Assembly: GCF_008386585.1 (NCBI RefSeq)
Contig: NZ_VUOB01000021.1
Coordinates: forward strand, 62,001 to 126,000
Reading direction: 5' to 3'
DNA length: 64,000 bases
From: Solihabitans fulvus
GTDB taxonomy: Bacteria > Actinomycetota > Actinomycetes > Mycobacteriales > Pseudonocardiaceae
This document shows, piece by piece, positions 59,943-64,000 of the stretch. The position numbers were made by a program, and so were the translations under genes. The notes beneath the pieces are model-generated. The model saw nothing but the letters and a program-made list of their open reading frames with translations. It was not told the DNA's origin and ran no database searches. Every line of letters starts with the position of its first letter. Position 1 is the first letter of the stretch.

Positions 59943-61472
59943 GTGATCGACGAACACACCAGCGGAACCGCCCCGGTCGAGGGCGTCCGCACCGGCGAGG
60001 CGGCCGACGACGCGCGACTGCGGGAGCTCGGCTACGAGCAGCGCCTGAGCAGACGGCTGAGCGCCTTCTCCAACATCGGCATCGGCTTCGCCACCATCTC
60101 CCCGGTGGTCGGCCTCTACGCGGTGGTGCTGGTCGGCACGACGGTGGCCGGCCCCGCCTGGGTGTGGGCGCTGCCGATCTGCCTGGTCGGCCAGTGCCTG
60201 CTGCTGACCGTCTACTCCGAACTGGCCTCGCAGTTCCCGGTCTCCGGCGGCGCCTACCAGTGGACCCGCAGGCTGGTCGGCCCGTCCTACGCCTGGCTGG
60301 CCGGGTGGCTCTCGCTGTGCTCGGCGCTGGTCGCCAACACCACCATCAGCTACCTGGCCGCCCCCTGGGTGCTCGGCCTGTTCGGGATCGCGCCGACCCC
60401 GAACCTCCTGGTTGCCGTCGCCGCCGGCTTCGTCATCCTGTGCTCGCTGGTCAACACGCTCGGCATCGACGTGCTGCGCCGCGCGGTCAACGTCGGCATC
60501 GTCGCCGAGGCCATCGCCTCGGTCGCGGTCGGGCTCGCGCTGCTGCTGGTGTTCCGCACGCAACCGCTGTCCATCCTCACCACCACCATGGGCGCCGAGC
60601 AGAGCTCGGGCGGCTCGACGATGGCCGCGCTGCTCACCGCCATGGCCGTCGGCGGATGGGCGTTCATCGGCTTCGACGCGTGCGTCGCCACCTCGGAGGA
60701 GACCCGCAACGCCGCGCGGCACGTGCCGAGGACCATCTGGTGGGCCCTGCTCAGCGTCGGCGCGCTGGTGATCCTCAACGCGTTCGCCACCGTGCTCGCC
60801 CACCCGAACCCGGCCGCGATCGTCTCCGGCCAGGACGTGGACCCGGTGTCCACCGCCGTGGTCAGCTCGTTCGGCGGCTGGGCGGCCAAGCCGTTCATCG
60901 TCGTGGTGCTGGTGGCGTTCGTCGCCTGCGGCCTTGCCGCGCAGGGTGCGGGCGCCCGCAGCGTCTACTCGATCGCCCGCGACGGCGTGCTGCCCGGCTC
61001 GCGGCTGCTGTCGACCGTCAGCCGCAGGCACGTGCCGATCGGCGCGACCGTTGCGGTGGCCGCCGTCGGCTGCGCCGGCCTGCTGCTCGCCCTGAACAGC
61101 GCGGCCATCGGCAGCCTGATCGCGTTCGGGACGGCCGGGATCTACCTGGTCTTCCTGCTGATCGCCGTCGCGGCGCTGGTCGGCAGGCTGCGCGGGACCT
61201 GGGTGCCGAGCGGGCACGTGCGCCTTGGCAGGGCCGGCACGGTGATCAACCTGCTCGCCGTGGTCTGGCTGGCGTTCGAGTTCGTGAACATCGCCTGGCC
61301 CCGCGCGATTCTCGCGCCCGTCGGCGCGCCCTGGTACCAGATCTGGGCGGCGCCGCTGGTGTCGATCGGGCTCGTCGTGGTCGGCGTGGGGTACCTGATC
61401 GTCGCCCGACCACAGGACAAGGTTCGGCTGAGCGACGCGTTCGCCACCCGACAGGACGGAGCCGCCCGATGA
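59943..61472 (+). CDS. APC-family amino acid/polyamine permease
   Basis: 509 aa from the GTG at 59943 (GGAAGG upstream). Twelve or so helices. The APC segment RRLSAFSNIGIGFATISPVVGLYAV and SELASQFPVSGGAYQWTRRLVG match the GabP/bacterial-amino-acid-permease group. It probably imports GABA, a polyamine or a related guanidino acid used by the neighbouring operon. It is coupled to the amidohydrolase by ATGA. Confidence 0.9.
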   Translation: MIDEHTSGTAPVEGVRTGEAADDARLRELGYEQRLSRRLSAFSNIGIGFATISPVVGLYAVVLVGTTVAGPAWVWALPICLVGQCLLLTVYSELASQFPVSGGAYQWTRRLVGPSYAWLAGWLSLCSALVANTTISYLAAPWVLGLFGIAPTPNLLVAVAAGFVILCSLVNTLGIDVLRRAVNVGIVAEAIASVAVGLALLLVFRTQPLSILTTTMGAEQSSGGSTMAALLTAMAVGGWAFIGFDACVATSEETRNAARHVPRTIWWALLSVGALVILNAFATVLAHPNPAAIVSGQDVDPVSTAVVSSFGGWAAKPFIVVVLVAFVACGLAAQGAGARSVYSIARDGVLPGSRLLSTVSRRHVPIGATVAVAAVGCAGLLLALNSAAIGSLIAFGTAGIYLVFLLIAVAALVGRLRGTWVPSGHVRLGRAGTVINLLAVVWLAFEFVNIAWPRAILAPVGAPWYQIWAAPLVSIGLVVVGVGYLIVARPQDKVRLSDAFATRQDGAAR

Positions 61473-63079
61473 CCGCCGCCGACCTGGTGATCCGGGACGC
61501 CCTGATCCACACGATGGACCCGACGCGGCCGAGCGCCAGCGCCGTCGCGGTCCGGCAGGGCCGGATCGTGGCGGTCGGCGACGGCGAGGACGTGCGGCCG
61601 CACGTCGACCGCCGCACCGAGGTGATCGACGGCACCGGCCTCGTCGTCACCCCTGGGCTCGTCGACTCCCACCAGCACCCCCTGCACGGCATCACCACCG
61701 GCCAGGGCGCGAGCGCCGCCGGGCTCACCACCCCGGACGGACTCGGCGAGCTGCTGGCGCGCGTGGCCGGCGGACTGGCGAGCGACGCGTGGGTGATCGT
61801 CAACGGCGTCGAGTACGGGGCACTGGCCGGGCACGACCGGCCCCGCGCGTTCATCGACGACGCCGTCGCGGGGCGGCCCGCGTTCCTGTGGTTCGCCGAC
61901 TGCCACAACGCCCTGATGAGCACCAGGGGGCTGCGCCTGGCCGGCATCACCGGGCCGATGCGGTTCGGCGACCGGTCCGAGATCGTCGTCGACGAGGACG
62001 GCGTGCCGACCGGGCTGCTGCACGAGACCTCGGCCGTGCTGCACGGCTATGCCGCGGTCCCGCCGCCGACCACCGAGGACATCGCCCGGCTGGCCGCCGA
62101 CCTGTTCGCCGACCAGGCCGCACGCGGCATCACCGGCATCCACGTGCCCGACCACTGGCCCGGCACCGAGGCCGTCCTCGACGCGCTCGAGCAGCAGGAC
62201 CGGCTGCCGCTGCGGGTCCTGTTGGCGCCGTGGACGTTCCCGGACCGGGTGGACGACACGCTCGACGCGGTCCGGTCCCTGCGCACGCGGGACCGCGCCC
62301 GCTGGCGAACCGGCGCGGTCAAGTTCTTCCTCGACGGCACCATCGACGGCGGCTCGGCCTGGCTGGGACACCCGGACTGCGCTGGCGACGGCACCCGTCC
62401 GATGTGGACGGACGTGCACCGGTACCGGGACGCCGTCCGCAAGGTCGTCGACCTCGGGCTGCCCTGTTTCACCCACGCCATCGGCGACCGCGCGGTCACC
62501 AACGCCCTGGACACCTACCAGGCCGTCGGCCGCCCGGCGCGCGGCCGGCACCGCATTGAACACGCGGAACTGTTGGCGGACAACGACATCAGCCGGTTCG
62601 CCGAGCTCGACGTCGTCGCCTCCATGCAACCGACGCACCAGGACTGGACGCTGCCCGACCACACCGACAACTGGTCGACGCGGCTCGGTGCCGACCGCTG
62701 CGGCCACGGCTGGCGCTGCGCCGACATCGTGCGCGCGGGCGGCCGGGTCGCCCTCGGCTCGGACTGGCCCGTCGCCGCGTACGACCCGCGCGTGGTGATG
62801 GCCGGCGCCCGCCTCCGCCGGCCCGTCGCCGAGCACGACCGCGCGCCGGTCGGCGCGGACCAGGCGCTCACCGCGCACCAGGCGCTCGCCGGCTACACGG
62901 CGTGGGCCGCGCGCGGAGCCGGCGAGGAGTCGATCGCGGGCCGGGTCCGCGAGGGTTTCCAGGCCGACCTCACCGTGTTCCTGGGCGATCCCCTCGCCGT
63001 GCCGGCCGAGGAACTCCCCGACCTGCCGGTCGAGTTCACCGTCGTCGCGGGCCGGATCGCCCATCGGGCGAACCCGTGA
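61469..63079 (+). CDS. Amidohydrolase family 3 (YtcJ-like) metal-dependent hydrolase
   Basis: 536 aa. It is a TIM-barrel amidohydrolase with the first metal pair in LVDSHQHPLHG, a long insertion, VKFFLDGTIDGGSAWLGH, HAIGDRAV, HRIEHAEL and the Asp in LGSDWPVAAYDPR. YtcJ-like proteins hydrolyse N-acyl or cyclic amides, mostly uncharacterised. Being coupled to a GABA/polyamine-type permease, it may release the amine from an N-acylated or lactam precursor (inference). Confidence 0.85.
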   Translation: MTAADLVIRDALIHTMDPTRPSASAVAVRQGRIVAVGDGEDVRPHVDRRTEVIDGTGLVVTPGLVDSHQHPLHGITTGQGASAAGLTTPDGLGELLARVAGGLASDAWVIVNGVEYGALAGHDRPRAFIDDAVAGRPAFLWFADCHNALMSTRGLRLAGITGPMRFGDRSEIVVDEDGVPTGLLHETSAVLHGYAAVPPPTTEDIARLAADLFADQAARGITGIHVPDHWPGTEAVLDALEQQDRLPLRVLLAPWTFPDRVDDTLDAVRSLRTRDRARWRTGAVKFFLDGTIDGGSAWLGHPDCAGDGTRPMWTDVHRYRDAVRKVVDLGLPCFTHAIGDRAVTNALDTYQAVGRPARGRHRIEHAELLADNDISRFAELDVVASMQPTHQDWTLPDHTDNWSTRLGADRCGHGWRCADIVRAGGRVALGSDWPVAAYDPRVVMAGARLRRPVAEHDRAPVGADQALTAHQALAGYTAWAARGAGEESIAGRVREGFQADLTVFLGDPLAVPAEELPDLPVEFTVVAGRIAHRANP

Positions 63080-63098
63080 GCGAGCCCCCGCCCACCAC

Positions 63099-63173
63099 TG
63101 TGCCACACCGGCACAGCATGGTGCCAGTGAGAGCCACTGTGGCATTGACATGGCAGCGAGGTGGTGCCATTTT
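63099..63173 (+). promoter_or_regulatory. Promoter with repeated TGCCA/TGGCA operator-like elements before the P450 gene
   Basis: TTGACA (63145-63150) and CATTTT (63168-63173) at 17-base spacing form a good -35/-10 pair. Transcription would start at or near the ATG at 63180, so the mRNA may be nearly leaderless. Around it lie TGTGCC-N5-GGCACA (63099-63115) and further inverted TGCCA/TGGCA pairs covering the -35 and the spacer, which looks like an operator for a dimeric repressor. Confidence 0.5.
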
Positions 63174-63179
63174 GGAGTC

Positions 63180-64000
63180 ATGACGCCAACCACGCCGACC
63201 TCCGACCCGGTTTCCCTGCCCACCACGCGGCCCGAGGGCTGCCCCTTCGACCCGCCCGAGGAACTGGCCAGGCTGCGCGAGCGGGAGCCGCTGACCCGGC
63301 TCGCCTTCCCCGACGGGCACGTGGGCTGGCTGGCCACCAGCCACGCCGCGGTCCGCGAGATCCTGGGCGACTCCCGCTTCAGCTCCCGCTACGAGCTAAT
63401 GCACCTCCCGATGCCGGGGGCGGTCGTCGACGAGATGCCGCCAGCGCCCGTCGGCGACATGACCGGGATCGACGCCCCGGAACACACCCGCTTCCGGCGT
63501 CTGCTCGCGGGCAGGTTCACCGTCCGCAGGATGCGCCAGCTCACCGAGCGCATCGAGGAGATCACCGCCCAACAGCTGGACGCGATGGCCGAGCAGGGCT
63601 CGTCGGTCGACCTGGTGCAGGCATTCGCGCAGCCGATCCCCGCGCTGACGATCTGCGAGCTGCTCGGCGTGCCCTACGCGGAGCGCGAGTTCTTCCAGCA
63701 GCAGGTGGCCACGCTGTTCCGCAGGGACATCGTCGCCGAGGACCTGTACGCGGCCATGAACGAGCTCGGGAACTACATGGGCGGGCTAGTGACGGCCAAG
63801 CGCGCCGCCCCGACCGACGACCTGCTCAGCGACCTGACCACCAGCGACCTCACCGACGAGGAACTCACCGGCCTCGGCGCGTTCCTGCTCGCCGCGGGCC
63901 TCGACACCACCGCCAACATGCTCGCGCTCGGCGTGTTCGCGCTGCTGCGCAACCCCGACCAGCTCGCCGCCCTGCGCGCCGACCCCGCCACCATCGACCA
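63180..64000 (+). CDS. Cytochrome P450, CYP105-like (3' end outside the window)
   Basis: The ATG at 63180 gives 273 visible codons and the frame runs off the right edge, before the heme loop. The N-terminus (PEGCPFDPPEELARLREREP, HVGWLATSHAAVREIL), DAPEHTRFRRLLAGRFTVRRM (C-helix) and the I-helix LAAGLDTTANMLALG are those of soluble actinobacterial P450s. It is unlike the two P450s in the PKS operon, which are of the fatty-acid-hydroxylase type. The Asp in place of the usual His/Glu before TT (GLDTT) is an accepted variant. Confidence 0.9.
   Translation, partial: MTPTTPTSDPVSLPTTRPEGCPFDPPEELARLREREPLTRLAFPDGHVGWLATSHAAVREILGDSRFSSRYELMHLPMPGAVVDEMPPAPVGDMTGIDAPEHTRFRRLLAGRFTVRRMRQLTERIEEITAQQLDAMAEQGSSVDLVQAFAQPIPALTICELLGVPYAEREFFQQQVATLFRRDIVAEDLYAAMNELGNYMGGLVTAKRAAPTDDLLSDLTTSDLTDEELTGLGAFLLAAGLDTTANMLALGVFALLRNPDQLAALRADPATID

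Noticed and set aside
56894..61468. Very long open frame on the + strand leading into the amidohydrolase
   Set aside because: It is a high-GC shadow of the minus-strand polyamine and PucR genes and of the permease; only the part from 61469 shows family motifs.

Overview
The window is GC-rich, has very high third-position GC, uses many GTG starts, and packs genes with 4-base GTGA/ATGA overlaps. It carries class-E sortase-type LAxTG signals, AfsR-type regulators, DrrAB-like exporters and type II PKS genes. All of this points to a filamentous actinomycete. Pseudonocardiales is my inference and is not proven by the sequence. No rRNA, tRNA, CRISPR array, transposase or phage gene was seen.

Layout. 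(1) 0-4.5 kb: an ECF42-type sigma factor with its YCII partner, an MFS exporter, a hypothetical gene, a DinB/DUF664 protein and a DppA-like D-aminopeptidase. (2) 4.5-19.1 kb: a cell-surface region. It holds three small secreted proteins (two related to each other, one with an LAWTG anchor), two SnoaL-like proteins, and an exosortase operon (57-aa LASTG mini-protein, PASTA protein, exosortase, WecB-type epimerase, LuxR regulator). Divergent from that operon is a processive GT2 / GT-C / stand-alone receiver operon, followed by an ECF sigma factor fused to a zinc-finger, membrane and Pro-rich extracytoplasmic part, and glmS. (3) 19.1-31.9 kb: a twelve-gene, almost fully overlapping operon for a highly reducing type II PKS or polyene-like acyl chain (ACP, two hotdog proteins, KAS, CLF-like, a KAS-KAS fusion, SDR, CrtI-like oxidoreductase, SnoaL, two P450s, and a KASIII homologue without its catalytic triad). 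(4) 32-34.4 kb: a secreted anchored protein, then a second ECF sigma factor with a membrane partner. (5) 34.8-39.7 kb and 47.9-53.0 kb: two paralogous modules of DrrA/DrrB transporter plus giant AfsR-like regulator. They flank (6) a 4-hydroxybenzoate/protocatechuate catabolic cluster (pcaHGBLIJ, an IclR regulator, pobA). (7) 53-63 kb: a polyamine/guanidino-compound catabolic cluster with a PucR-type regulator, an APC permease and an amidohydrolase. (8) The window ends inside a P450 gene.

The most notable observation is regulatory. An 8-mer (T/C)GCGTCAT, followed after 15-16 bases by G(T/C)ATCNNC or a close variant, stands in the correct orientation before six transcription units: the secreted-protein trio, the exosortase operon, the GT2 operon, the fused ECF sigma gene itself, glmS and the PKS operon. 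Degenerate versions lie before the opposite partner of two of these divergent pairs (the SnoaL pair and the anchored secreted protein). I infer a single ECF regulon in which GlmS supplies amino sugar, WecB and the GT2/GT-C enzymes build a surface glycan, the exosortase and sortase signals attach small surface proteins, and the PKS makes a lipid or pigment. This looks like an undescribed envelope or developmental system. All functional links are inferred from sequence only.
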